The notes beneath the pieces are model-generated. The model searched no databases. It saw only the letters and a program-made list of their open reading frames with translations, and was not told where the DNA came from. 64,000 bases of DNA, from contig CM068374.1 in the NCBI GenBank assembly GCA_034769895.1, positions 357,155,802-357,219,801 of the forward strand, given 5' to 3'. The DNA comes from Magicicada septendecula (lineage: Eukaryota; Arthropoda; Insecta; Hemiptera; Cicadidae). Shown piece after piece: positions 32,951 to 45,531 of this stretch. The position numbers were made by a program, and so were the translations under genes. The first letter of the stretch is position 1. Each line of letters begins with the position of its first letter.

Positions 32951-35900
32951 TGTTGTAGAACAACAAGTAGTATCAAGTATAGATTCTGTAGTATAGTATA
33001 CAGTGTAATTGTAGTTGTAGTGTGCTTGCAGATACGCTCCGGTATCTGCTATTATGTTGTTTCTATAAAAACTGCTCCAATTATAATTATTAGGAGTTAT
33101 TAGTGTGATTGTATAATCTGTATAAGTGTTTATGAAGATTTCACTCTTTCGATTTAAATAAGTTTCGCGCACTTTTTGTTGTATGCCTCCCTCACTTACC
33201 ACAAGTATCAGTTTCAGTCCTGTTCTGTGACGGTTGTTGCTGAAATACATACATTCAAAATGCACACAAATATTCAATTTGAATATTCAAAACAGTTAGT
33301 ACACACAATATGAATGAACTAGCACATATAGGTAATACTTTAAATTACTCTCTGTTTGAATTCTTCCGCCACCTTTGGTAGAACTGATTTAAAAGAAATA
33401 ATTTAATTTCTATTTGAAATGATACTCTTGTTCATAGGTAAATAAGTGAAGGTTTATTAACAAATTTGAAAATGGCGAATTTCAAAAAAAAAACAATTAA
33501 CAATCATTTGGTCTAATAACCCTTTAAATAATAATTACAATTGATTAATTTTAACATAAAACTCTATCCAGGCTCAATGCTGATAGTCCTGTCTTTAGTA
33601 CAATAATTTGAACTTAGAAGGTTATGTTTTCTTGTTAATATATTATCAGGTTGTTAGGTTCTTTGAGGATACATGATATCAGTGTCAAGATGTAATATTA
33701 ATAGAATTAATAAAATTGAACAATGGTTAAAAATAACGAATAAATATAAAACAATGAAATTTAATACCATATGTATGGTAAGTATGTAATTATCGTACGT
33801 CTGGATGCGCACGCACCTTATAAAATTCTATAGCAAGCGTCAGACTCGTGGCTTGTACAGTTTCAATGTATCGTCTTATTTTCAACAATGAGTTTGATAA
33901 CTATATATTTTCAAGAGAAAAAATTAATAAAATACAAAAAAAAACTCTTGATATGATTTCTATTTAGTTTGGAAACTATTTGAGAACAGATGCAACAGTT
34001 AAATTAATAAACTACCGCTACCATTTGAGGTTAGCGATCACAGGTAATGCTATCACAGTAAATGATTTCTTAATGGTTAATATTTCTTAATTTATATTTC
34101 TGAACATAATATTAGTAACCTTTTAACATGTTACTATTAAAATTGCTTTATACTTTTTACGTAAGTCAATGTTATTTATTTCAAAACATCGAATAATCAA
34201 AACAAGTTTACTCAAAAGAGTGACTAAACGTTAACTCTTGTAATTAGTGATAATTACTTTAAACATACTTTTTATAATTATAAAATTAATTAAAATATTT
34301 ATTTAATATTTTAATAAGTCAAAATTGACATTTCTTGAAATTCTAATAATTCCATTATAAGTTTGATGCTGCGCTAGTAATGACTCACGTAGTATCAAAA
34401 TGTCTATTTCAAAAATATTATTTCTGAAAATCAAAGTTATTTAAATAAAATAATGTACTCCCTGTTTATTATCACAACACACGCGAGTACGATCGGGATT
34501 ATACACTATCGTACTTATATTGTTCGGTAATCCCGCACATATCACTCGGAAGTGTATTTGTTGTGTCAAGGTTATATCTGTATATCAACTTAATGTCAAT
34601 GTACGCGCACAAATTTGAAAATAATACTTTTTCATGGCGTTGAGTTGCGTGACCTACTCGTCTGGAAGCTATTCATAGACTGTTACAATTTGCCGAAGCG
34701 TCTCTCTCGCGTCTGACAAAATGCGTTGATTTGATTGGCTGTAATCACTATAATCTTCACCCCAAAGGCCTATGTTTTATTAAAATATTTGGTGTTTTAC
34801 CAAATTTCGACTTTGGGTCCTGGTTTATGTGACGTAAGCACTAGTGTAAAAAATACTTGAAAAGTTAATAATTACAATAACTTCCTTATTGAACGTCCTA
34901 TCGTTACATGAGTTATGTCATTGAATCATAGACATTTTCTTCTTTAATTTAAGTCTAAACAACACTATTCTATTTACATTGCTTCTCTTAAAATAATGTT
35001 TTTATTAATTATCTTGGTGTTTCTTATTTTTATAAGTTTTTGACACCAGATTTAATTATTTTTAATAAAAACATTTTCTAAATAAACACTTGGAGTCCAT
35101 TTCTCACTTGGTTTGATTTGTTATTTGGAAATAATTATTTCCTTAACAATAGCTTATTTTAGCGTCATTAGGCGTCCATCTTGGTTTTTATATAAAAGTA
35201 TTTAAAATGGATTTCCCTTATCTAATACAAGTAATCTTACAATCTAATAATACTAAAACGATTATTTACATTATTTCACACTTAAATATCCTTACATGAT
35301 TGTATTAGATATAATACACATACTGTCTTCTTCCTCTTCTACCTTTCTCATACAATTGTCAATATAATTTTAGTCTTTTCTAAGTGAATTATATTATGTA
35401 TTAAATGTCATTAGTGTACATACATTGTACTTAATGTATTACATATATTGGTCAGTTTCTAGCTAGTTTAGAACCCTTCAATTCTTCAATAATGGGTTTG
35501 TTCCTATGGTGTCTCAACATAATGGTCATTTATTTTTCATAAAAACAATACTTAAACTGTTATTGTTACATTATGTTTGTGTTTCTACATTGGTATTAGA
35601 CATTACTCCTACTTTTGGTAATGTTCTCATTTACTCTTAGATAAATTTGTATGTCATATTTTACCTAAGTAACTTACTTAACATGGTTGGTTTATTTGTG
35701 ATTTCTGTCACTATGGTCAGTTGGTTTCTAATTATTTGCATATATACTGACTGGTTTTTATAGTTCTGATCTGTTCTCAAAGTTGTATTGATTTTCCCTC
35801 TAACTACTGGTAGTATTGTGAACAATCTGTGTTTAAGCTTTAATACACTATTTTCCTTAACTAATGGGCCATACAGTGGTCCATCTTACATCTGATTGTT

Positions 35901-37351
35901 TGTACATGGTTAGTTAGTTTACATTATTTTGTTTATAATACTGTTGTTATTATGCTAAAGATTTGTTCTCAAACCATTACCAGATATTAGTCTTACTACT
36001 GGTAATATGGTTATTCACTTTAGTATTGGTTTTGATATTGCACTTTGCCTATTTGAATTGACATATTTGTTGCATCTTTGCTATAGCTGTCTGCCATTGC
36101 ATTTGATTGGTTTTGTTTACATGGTTGCATTATAATGCCTTATCTATTAGGATGTATTGTTATTTATAACAATTCCTTAATTGATATCATTGTCGATAAT
36201 CATTTATTTTCATTGATATTTTTGTTTTCTGTTTAACAGGTACTTTCTCTATGGGTTATGTAACAATGTACCATCTGTTTTAATGCAGTATGTCTCTACT
36301 ACCTACATGGTATCAGTATGGTCTTTCACAATAATATTTTACTTATTTTGTGACACATGTTTATACATTCCTTCTTAAACACTAATACATATCTTATTGT
36401 ATTATTTATGATATTTTTCTAGTTATAGGTTGAATTCAATTCAATCCCTTTTGTTTGATACAATGGTTTTTTATACTGTTGTCAGTTCTTTACCAAAAAT
36501 AAAACATAGTTATATTGTTCTATTTTGTTTCATTTTGGTGGACTTATGATTATCTGTGTTAATCACAACTTTATTAAATGCGTCACACTCATTGTTCGTG
36601 TCTATTTGACTTATTTAACATCTTGTTGTTTTCATCATGGAATTAACATATTTTCATATACTTATAAACTTCCTCACTATAATTGTTTGTGTGGTTTTAT
36701 CAGTAGAAATAGTTGGTTATTCACATGTTTCACATCTATTAAGTACGCACTGTTATTGTTTGTGTTTCCTTAAATGCTAATCACTGTTTTTCATCCTCAC
36801 ATTTGATAATCATTATTTCACTTGTCACTTATATACTCTTTGGTGCACGTGGTTTATGTTGATTTCTGGTATGATTTATTCATCTTCTTCTCTCTTCTGG
36901 GTCAGCTTTCTTGTCCTTCTTCTTTCTTCTTTCTTGTTATTTTCATTGTAGTCATTATTCTTTAGTCGTTTCCCCTCACTTTTGGAGTTTGTTAATTCTT
37001 GTTTCGTCGTTTCCCCTCACTTTTGGTGTTTGTTAATTCTTGTTTCGTCGTTTCCCCTCACTTTTGGAGTTTGTTAATTCTTGTTTCGTCGTTTCCCCTC
37101 ACTTTTGGATCCTATTGGGTCTATAATTGGTATTTTGTTTTGGCTCATTTCATTTTCTTTCTGACTGTTTCGTAGTTGATGTCACTAGATTGATATTATC
37201 TTATTCATAGTTGGATTTTCATATTAACACATTTGTAGATACACACTTTATATACATGGATTTATTTATCTAGATTTACATTCATATTTTTTATCTTACT
37301 TGCCATCCTTTAGGCTCATTTTATGTAACTGCCATATTTGGTTATGTTACA
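32951..37351 (-). mobile_element. Unit Z: probable 4.4-kb solo LTR in a TA run
   Basis: Flanked by (TA)n on both sides (32929-32950 and 37352-37359), starting TGTTGTAG and ending GGTTATGTTACA. On the minus strand its first bases TGTAACATAACCAAAT align with the LTR starts of element W (TATAACATTGCCAAAC) and of the diverged LTR at 58888 (AATAACATCACCAAAT). Non-coding; T-rich in its right half. The relationship rests on end similarity and on a few internal shared strings. Confidence 0.45.
36967..37110. repeat. 41-bp tandem repeat, about 3.5 copies
   Basis: Units start at 36967, 37008, 37049 and 37090, each beginning CGTTTCCCCTCACTTTTGG. Copies differ at only one position that I see, so the array is recent or homogenised. 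It lies near the right end of unit Z. Confidence 0.95.
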
Positions 37352-37359
37352 ATATATAT

Positions 37360-37665
37360 GGAGCGGTCGTGGCGTAGTGGCTAGCGTGTGGTGCTGCTAC
37401 ACTGTCGGCGCGGGTTCAATTCCCGCCGGGGGCCATCTGATTTAGATACGACTGTTCCCCCTCGCAAGGCAATGGCAAACCAGCGAGAGGTATCCTGCTT
37501 AGTATAAACCTTCCCCAACTATGCCGTTCGGATCCGGCGTTAAACTGTAGGTCCCATATACCTGTGAGAGAATCAGTACCACACGCACCACGGATATATG
37601 TGGGGAGGGTACATACCAGTCGAAGACTGAAGGACTACGAAATATATATATATATATATATATAT
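37360..37665 (+). mobile_element. tRNA-derived SINE with (TA)n tail
   Basis: The head is tRNA-like, with an RNA polymerase III A box TGGCGTAGTGGC (37370-37381) and B box GGTTCAATTCC (37413-37423) 31 bp apart, ending near GGGGGCCA. A unique body of about 200 bp follows, then (TA)n (37642-37665), which serves as insertion target of element W. Not a functional tRNA: the cloverleaf is loose and no anticodon arm can be made convincingly. Confidence 0.85.
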
Positions 37666-40604
37666 TGTAATGTAGACGTGAGTACGGCTACCGTTATACT
37701 CTGCAAAATGTGAATAATGTACAATTTGTGTGTGATGGGTGTAACGTGTCTTCTCTATCCGTAGTTCAAATGCGTGCAACTTCCGCAGATTTCGTTCGTT
37801 GCGAACGTACGAATAACCAGGTCTTGATGTTCTTACCTGATGTTCATTAGGGGTATGAAAATCCCGGTGGCGCCAAATTGTTTTCTTAAAACAATTAAAA
37901 TAAAATTCAAAGGTGTATGACCAGCGCAGCTCAGGCGGTTTGAATAATTCAAATATTTCCGCCAGCTAGGCCCACTGGAGCGCACAGCAGTTCGATGCGT
38001 GGGCTGTGTAAATCGTTAGTCATCTGCTAAAATGTACATAAAATATTGTGCACCTCCTAATGAAATTATAACACCGTGGTTACACTCAATACTTACACAT
38101 TTTTTATTAGTGATTGTTATTCATTTAATACAAATTATTCTAATACAAATGCTCCGGTTATTTATATGAGACAATTACAGGGTTTGACAAATCGATATTT
38201 GAATTGATAAACAGACTTTTAGTAATGGCGTCTGTTGGAAATTGTACAAATTATTAATGTTCGTTTGTCATAGGTTCTTGAGGTTACGTTAAAAGGATTA
38301 CAAATGTTTAAAACAATAAAAATACACACCCTTACATTAAGTAAACTTAACTAACATATTGTGTAGGTATAATTTGTTTAGCGCAGTGTAGTAAAAGTGT
38401 TTACAAGTTATGGATCATTAACAACAGTTTATATTGGTTAGTTTATAAATTGTCAGTGACTTAGTATTCTTTTTAATCTTTGAAAGTAATTAATTTCAGT
38501 TCAGTGAGATTTCGACCTTTAGTGAGAAATAATTAACGTGAGTTTATTTATATATTTTGGGTAATTTAAGAGGTACTTATCACTTCCGTAGTTATGGCGA
38601 ATTCATACGATCTGTTATTCATGGGTTATACTATAATCTTCTTTAATTTGCTGGGTTCAGGACATCAGGCATCTTTTCCAGTTTAATTGGTAGTAATTTA
38701 TTTTCTTTTTTCGTTAATTTGGCCTCAACTTCAATAATATGGTTCCAGTCCTTGCCTGATGTCTTGGTATACACTTAGTAGTAACTTCTTCTGATATTTT
38801 CTATGTTTTAATTGACAATTTTGGTCACTCGAAAATTAGCGTCTATACCATTAAAGCGTCATGCATTCAGTAAAAAAATCTAACGGTATTTTTGCTTGTT
38901 ATTCCACAGTTTCCATGGTAACGTAATTATTCTCCCTGGTCGATCTCAAAATAAACACATTGTTATCAAACTTTGAATTTTTTGTTTAATTTGAATAAAT
39001 ATTTTATAATGGCTATATTTACTTGGGGATAATTTCAATGGTTGTAATCTTTACATAGATGTTTCTATTTTCTTTCAAAGATTAGTTTGATATCTTACAA
39101 GATTGGTCTAAGCCATGTATTAATGTTTTAGTCCAAAATTGATAATACTATGTTAATACATAATTTACTTATTTCTAAGTTTTAATATAATTCTGCCATG
39201 TTCCCTTTCGTTACACATAATTAATATATTTTGCCTATTATTTCTTATAAAGGTATTGCTATTATTTTCTTTATAAATTCCTTACTTACTTAAAACATAC
39301 TAACATATTACTGTAAAACTATTTCTTCTGGTATTTATTGCCTTAAACATTAAGCCAATAACTTCTTTCTTTAAATTAACAAATGAACAAATTTGGTGAG
39401 TGTTATACCTACACCATCTCTTTTATAACAGTAATCACCCTGGTGATTTTTATACTGAGATAATATTTTTTCTGTTTTTTACATTCACAATTATTCTGTG
39501 TCTTTCAGTCTAATATACTTAACTTAATTGCTCATTTAACATGTGCTTATGTTTTGGGTTTGTCACACTTGTTTAACTCTTTTTTCTTAAGATTATATGC
39601 TGTTTATTTTATTACACTTATCACTTCACTGTTCATCTTTGTCACTCCCTACCTATCTCTAATTACCCTTATATTTCTCACGATCTCACTATTATTACAA
39701 AGTTTTTGTATCTAATGAGTTCATGTCTCTTTTGTTAACTTCAGACTGTCACATATCATTTTATAATATTCAAACAACATGGTATTGTAAATACATCTTT
39801 CAAATAAAACATAACTTTGTATACATTGTCATTAAAGTGATAAAAATTGGTCTGAAATGTCATAATTAGTAATAATAACAACAATTTAATAATGTTAAAA
39901 TATATTGTGTTAATTGAAACATACTACATCTGTAGCAACAGCAATAATATTAGCGAATAAATAAACTCTCCAAAACCTTATACTTTCAAACACATAATGC
40001 TGAGATAACATACATACTGCTGAAATAATCCTAGTAAAAGTTCCAAAGTATATAGTAGGCTATACAATTTGTTCTCTGATTGAACCACGCACACATTTCT
40101 ATTCCCTGTCTGTATGAGTGTAATTTTAAACATAACAGCTGACACATCACCTATAGATAAGGATATACATACAATCATATCTACACATGGTTTTTTATGT
40201 ATAACAATTGCTGAGATACTGTCATTTACAAGTTACCACTAATAAAAATTTAAACATAAATTATTAACAATAATAAAAAATTATGCTCTTTTAAAACAAT
40301 CTTGTGAGTTAATTGTTATGGCCATGTAATTTTTTTTTTCTTTTTTCTTCACTGTCTTCTTGTCTCGCTTTACTTTGGTTAATATCTGGCCAATCTCTGG
40401 GGTTGGGTCAATGTCAGTTGTCTGTCAGTCTAGTTCGTATTTTCTTGTTTTGTAACCACCTTTGGTTGTATTCTTCCTCCTTCACTATTGATTATATTTA
40501 CTACTTTCATTCTCGTTATCATTTATCTATCAAAATATATGGTTTCTTGGCATTTTTTACATACTTATTTATATCAAATGTGATCAGGGTTTGGCAATGT
40601 TATA
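37666..40604 (-). repeat. 3' LTR of element W
   Basis: 2,939 bp, unusually long for Gypsy elements. It begins TGTAATGTAGACGTG on the plus strand and ends GGCAATGTTATA. No long coding region. Confidence 0.93.
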
Positions 40605-41887
40605 TAATGCCCTTCCACCAAAATTGATCATTTTATAAAACGTGAATTTAAGTTTGATCAAATTATCAATTGTATCGTATCAAAAAATTTTTTTTTCAAA
40701 TTCTCCTGCTTCTCATTCATTTTTTATAATTAATTCGGTATCTTTTATTTCCATTCTTCTTAGTCTTTTCTTCATTATTTTCTCACATTGCGAACTGTCT
40801 TATTGATTTTTTATTATAACTTATTCCCTATAAATCTTATTTTTCATCAAAACTACTCTTATACTGATATCAGGGGAACATCATCCCTGCTCAGTAAAAT
40901 GATTGCTGGTTCATTCAACAAACAAACTCAATTAACAATTCTTAAATATAGTCAACTCGTGACTCAAAATAATAATAATAATAATAATCATAATATTTGT
41001 TGGGAATCTTTTACTTTTATACTTCATTATAGCTCAGTTCGAGTCATATATTGTTTCATCTTTCTTTATAGATACTATTTGATACATTGTTTTTTATTGA
41101 TACAATTCACATTTTTATTCATTTTTAATTACTCTTTGTTTCATCTCATCTCACATTATGACTCTTAGAATGTTGATTTCATTTATATTGTTTTGTGATC
41201 ATTGGTTTGGGTAATTTTACTTCCCCTCTTTCTAAATAGTTGTGGAAGCTGATCATTTTGATTGATATATTTTTTTTTTTTTTTTTTCATAATTTTTAAA
41301 TATCATAGTAAGTTATGGCTTCTTACTAGTTAGGAATTTTTTGTAGCTTATTCCTTTACAGTATGTTATGCTTTTTATGCCTCATTTTTTGGCTAAATAT
41401 TATGGTAATTTAACCTTATTTTGTAGGAATGTTTTGTAACTACACTCCTCTATTGTTAATTTTTATTTAAATATTGTAGTAAGTTGGTTGCTCTTACTTT
41501 ATATGAATGCCTTGTAACCTTTATCTCTCCATTTTTACTTGTTCTAAAATATTATCGAGATATTTTGGTAAGCTTTTCTTACATATCTTTTTTGATTTTT
41601 TACAATTTTTTATTCATCATAATGGTTTCTCTAATGCTTAGTGTAAGCTGTACTTACGAATGTTTTGGAATTTTGACATTCTTTAGAGATCTTTTCTTTA
41701 TGACATTGGCAGACTTGTTTGTTTGTCACTTTATTTTTTTTTTTCTTTATTTAAAGTATTTTTGTTGGTTTTTTACTTTAAATTGTTTTTTTACAGTTAT
41801 TGTTGATTGTCATAATATTTCTTAATTGAGGATTGATTGTATACCCCCTTTATTTTCTTGGTGACGGGGTGAGTGATCTCGTAAGTG
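40605..41887 (-). other. 3' untranslated region of element W
   Basis: T-rich on the plus strand; no gene. On the minus strand, just before the LTR, it reads GGTGGAAGGGCATTA, a candidate polypurine tract. Confidence 0.55.
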
Positions 41888-42556
41888 TTATTGCCCTTGT
41901 CTTTTGTTATCTTTTGTTATAGTGTATGGTCCCACGTATAATAATAGTAACTTTCTAGTGATGCCTTCTATGGAGCTGGGTAATTCTCTGTTTTTTAACA
42001 GTACCCTTTCTCCTACCTCGTACGTAATAGTTTTTTTCTGGTTCTTAGCGTATTTATTCTTTTGTTGCTCTACCTTTTCGGCTATTCTGTTATAGAATCT
42101 TTTTTTCTCGAATTGATATTCGGTGTTGGTGGGGAATTGGATCATATCAGTTATCTCTCTAGGCGGTGGCCGCTCAAACATCATTGTGTATGGGGTAGCT
42201 TCCGTAAAGTCGTGGTAAGCTAAGTTTATAAATTCTTCAGTGGATTTCACGTAATTGTGCCATTCTCTTTGTTTATCGTGGCAGTAGGTTCTCAGTATAC
42301 GACCCACTTCTCTGAGTACCCTTTCAGCTGGGTTGCTGCTTGGGTGATAAACGGATGTTTTGTAAGTTTTAATATTATGTTCACAGAGCTTATTTTTCCA
42401 AAGATTTCCCTTAAATTGGGTTCCATGATCTGTTATAACGGCCGTCGGTCTTCCCACTTCTGGTATAAACTTGGTTAATATAATCTCAATTATTTTCTTT
42501 GTTGTTGCACGGTTAATGGAGTACAACTTTGTATACTTGGTGAAGTGGTCAAACAT
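41888..42556 (-). pseudogene. Integrase fragment of element W
   Basis: 222 codons on the minus strand. It begins within the catalytic core (MFDHFTKYTKLYSINRATTK) and has the second catalytic Asp in AVITDHGTQFKGNLW and the Glu in YHPSSNPAERVLREVGR. The C-terminal domain follows with VGERVLLKNRELPS and the YVGPYTIT segment. The zinc-binding N-terminus and the first catalytic Asp, which lies upstream of the FDHFTK segment in Ty3/Gypsy integrases, are deleted, so it cannot be active. The frame is otherwise clean, in keeping with a recent insertion. Confidence 0.88.
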
Positions 42557-42561
42557 AATGA

Positions 42562-43503
42562 TTATAAATTTATATCTGTGTCTTCCATCATTTGATTGAT
42601 TTCTGCCCTCACTGCATTTCTTTGTGAGTAAGCAATGGGGTAAGATTTTTTCTTGAAGTCAACGGGTTCTTTAAATCGTATTCGGCATTGATAATTCTTT
42701 ACTTTGCCTGGAGCGTCAGAAAAAATGTGTTTATATCTGTTGTATATACTTATGAGTTCCTCTGACTGTTGCACACTAATCTGTGGATCTTGTTCTTCTC
42801 GTTGGAAGTTTCTGATTTCCTCCAGCTTGCTTGACCATAATTCTTCATTCTTCCAATCTGTCAATATTCTTTCGGGTGATTGTCGGCAATAATTGTTTTG
42901 GATCATGTTATAGTGGTTTGTTATCAATGGTAAGTTGCCACCATTCACTATATCGGCTGACCATATTCCTTGTTCTGTGGTTAGTGATACTTCTCCCTGC
43001 CGCAGGTTAATTATGGCAGAGTGTTGTCTGAGTACATCACACCCAACAAGTAATGAGAAAGGTAGGCCGCTGGCAACAAGAAATGGCATAGTTACTATTA
43101 TACCTTTGCTATTAATTTCCAAGGATACTTGTTTCCGGACGGTTTTGTTTTGTCGGCCGGTAGCACCAATGATAGTTATATTGTTTATGGGCAGGGTTGA
43201 TATGGGTACACTACTTCCCTGCTGTAGTCTATTTAATTCTATTTGGTCGATCAGGGAGACATTAGACCCTGTATCGATCATTATGGTTGATAGAATTCCA
43301 TTTATTTGGGCACTCACGTACACTATTTCATTGTTTCTAATGGGCATCATGTTATCATTTTCTTTGATCAAATCGTCCCTTATATTTTTCAAATAATTAG
43401 TACATATTATTGTGATCTTCTTGTCATGTGTTGTCTTATATTCACCCAGAGATTGGTCCAGTGATGGGCTGTCCGCAGTTTTCACTGGCCTTAAGCGTTT
43501 AAA
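42562..43503 (-). CDS. pro: Protease and RT stub of element W, in -1 frame
   Basis: Minus-strand frame that opens in the -1 frame at the slippery site (43497-43503). A GTG near 43485 is unlikely to be a start; expression by frameshift is more likely. It contains a retropepsin with active-site DTGSNVSLID, a second strand TIIGATGRQNK, and PFSLLVGCDVLRQHSAIINL, where ILG is replaced by LVG. A linker leads to the entry to reverse transcriptase (KNYQCRIRFKEPVDFKKKSY then INQMMED), after which the frame stops at the deletion point near 42562. Protease would cleave Gag and Gag-Pro. About 307 codons, undamaged apart from the loss of RT. Confidence 0.85.
   Translation of the reverse strand, partial: FKRLRPVKTADSPSLDQSLGEYKTTHDKKITIICTNYLKNIRDDLIKENDNMMPIRNNEIVYVSAQINGILSTIMIDTGSNVSLIDQIELNRLQQGSSVPISTLPINNITIIGATGRQNKTVRKQVSLEINSKGIIVTMPFLVASGLPFSLLVGCDVLRQHSAIINLRQGEVSLTTEQGIWSADIVNGGNLPLITNHYNMIQNNYCRQSPERILTDWKNEELWSSKLEEIRNFQREEQDPQISVQQSEELISIYNRYKHIFSDAPGKVKNYQCRIRFKEPVDFKKKSYPIAYSQRNAVRAEINQMMEDTDINL
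43456..43503 (-). promoter_or_regulatory. -1 ribosomal frameshift signal at gag/pro junction
   Basis: The minus-strand heptamer T TTA AAC (43503-43497) is in the gag zero frame, two codons before the gag stop. The -1 frame from it leads into protease. About 8 nt downstream CCAGTG can pair with CACTGG (6 bp, loop about 19 nt), giving a stem-loop at the usual distance. Heptamer, frame and structure agree with programmed frameshifting; it is untested. Confidence 0.75.
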
Positions 43504-45404
43504 TGAGGGTTGACCTCATTGCCCCCAACATCAGTAGTGTTTGATGGTTGGTTAGCGTTCGGCTCCTGTTGATTATTCCGGTCATCCACGCTGTGCCTGT
43601 GATCTTCTTCGAATGGGTGACTTCTCGTATCGGGTACCTGGTTATAGTACGTTCGCCGATAGTTAGATGAGGGATAGTTTCTTCTTGGGCTCCTTTGTCT
43701 TTGCCCCCTTATGTAATTTACCTGTGGCCGGTATCCTGGATTATTGTTCTGATTACTGTTGTTTCCAGGGCGATAATTGTTGTTGTAACCATTCGACGGG
43801 AAATTACCTCTGTGGTTGTTCCTGAAGTTGTTATTATTATGGTTTCCACTTCTGTTAAAATTTCTGGGCACGTTATTGCCCCGTGTGTTCCCTTGGTAAT
43901 TGTTAGGGTTATTTATCGGTGGTTTAGTATCTCCCTGTTGATTCTGTGACAATTGTCCCTCATTGGTTCTATTATTTCTGAAACTGTACCCTCTATTTTT
44001 CCTGTACTGCCACTCATGTTCATGGCTTTCTAGTAAGCTAGCCATATCTTGGATGGTCTTTACCTGGCTGTACATCCGTGCCTTTTGGATGGCGTCGTCG
44101 TAGTGGTAAGATAACTGTATTACCAGACACTCTTCAGGTATACGTGGCTCCAAATTCCTGGCCATGCAGATTTTTCCCAAGAAGTAGGAGGTAAGGGATT
44201 GTCCATTCTGGTTTTCATACCTTCCATTGCTCAGGTTATTGCGGACCATATTCTGAGTTGATTCAGATCAGTATTTAGCCTTGAACTGAGTCTTAAAGTC
44301 TTGAAGGTTTTGGATGTCTGGTCGAGTGGCAGTCCACCAGTTGTCGTATGTCTCCTTGAACATTTCGTCCAACATCCCTCTTATTGTAGTCCATCGAGTC
44401 TCTCGATTCTTGAGGATTAACTCTTCTACCCTCTTCAAGAATTCAATAGGGTTTCTTTTATAATTACGGAAATTGATGGTATCTCTGTTGTCTGTGTTCA
44501 TGACATGATTATTATTACATGGTCGGTCACGCCAGGCATCCACTTCTTCCCGTAATGACTCTTCTATTCTGCGCATTTCGTCAATCCTCTGTTGGTTTTT
44601 GTCTACTTTGCTATCTACTTTATTTAAGTTACTGTAAACTCCTTCCATTCGTTCTCCCAAGTCTGTTCGTACAGCTGCTACCTCTTTCTGGTTTTCTTCC
44701 CGGACTTGGTGTATGTCCTGGTCTATCTGGGTACATCTTCTGACTGTTTCTTCATGACCTTCCTCAATTCTTCTCTTATTTTCTCCTTCGAGACGGTTCA
44801 TTTTATCGAGTACTTCCTTGCGGACTCCAGAAACATTTTCGTTGGTATTCTCTAGCTTCTCCAACGTTTCCTCTAATTTGTCATTGATTTCCGTAATCTG
44901 CTGTTTTGCTTCTTCTCGGTACTCCATTAATTGGTGTGCCATCTGCAGCTTCATTTCTTCTTTATTTTTCTCGTGGTCCTTCTTCAGCTGTTCCTTCAAT
45001 TCTTCCTTTAATTCTTCGTTTCTTTGCTGAATTTCCTCCAGCAATCGTTGTTGTAGTGTTTCATTATTTTGGTTGACTGTTTTCCTCAATTCTTCCTTAG
45101 TACTCACTATTTTTTCATTGATCTGTTTCAAATTATCACTGGTTTCTTTCTTCATCTCCTTCAAGCTCTCCTCATTCTTGTCTAATTTTCCATTAATCAA
45201 CTCCCATAATTTTTGTAAATCCATTCCTCCTCTGGCTTCCTCCCTTTCTCCAGCCTGTGTTTCCATTTCTTCGTCTTGGCTTGGTTCTGTTGTGGTTATT
45301 ACTGTCTCCACTTCTTCAATCGGTGTTCCTTCCTCTTCTTCCCCTCTGTTTTCTTCCATCTCCTTCTCCCTTGCCAATTTTTTCGACAATCCTCTGGTGT
45401 GCAT
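43491..45404 (-). pseudogene. gag: Gag of element W, one nonsense codon
   Basis: Minus strand, ATG at 45404 (MHTRGLSKKLAREKEMEENR). About 290 residues of charged coiled coil (KEELKEQLKKDHEKNKEEMK and similar) precede the Gypsy capsid domain (NPIEFLKRVEELI, WWTATRPDIQNLQDFKTQFK). A TGA at 44268-44270 interrupts the capsid domain at a position where related Gags have Trp. After it the same frame continues in GQSLTSYFLGKICMARNLEP and a nucleocapsid-like tail rich in Asn, Arg and Gly, with no zinc knuckle. It ends at TAA (43491-43493), just past the slippery heptamer. Only the single stop breaks it. Confidence 0.85.
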
Positions 45405-45474
45405 ATTGTAACCTTTCGTAATCGCCGCTAGAATGTCGTATTTCTCTCTCTTCTAGCTCCACCGGTTGGTCGCC

Positions 45475-45531
45475 AATTTGTAATGTAGACGTGACGTCCG
45501 CCTCGTTCAAGCCCCGCGATGGAAGCCACTT
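45475..45531 (-). other. Duplicated primer-site region of element W
   Basis: On the minus strand the LTR end (ACGTCTATATTACA) is followed by AAG and TGGCTTCCATCGCGGGGC. A second LTR-end copy (ACGTCTACATTACA, 45480-45493) then precedes AAT and TGGCGACCAACCGG. The second is the more typical Gypsy primer site (TGGCGACC). The first also resembles the T-arm and acceptor end of a tRNA. Confidence 0.55.

Noticed and set aside
37360..37437. Possible functional tRNA gene
   Set aside because: A and B boxes are good, but the cloverleaf and anticodon arm are not convincing, and a SINE body with a TA tail follows.
37573..37779. Minus-strand open frame over the LTR edge of W (also 45316-45645)
   Set aside because: Lies in the LTR and leader; overlaps the gag start in another frame; no conserved domain.
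40313..40627. Open reading frames on the plus strand of the W LTRs (also 48179-48661)
   Set aside because: T-rich hydrophobic translations without domains, antisense to the element; shadows of composition.
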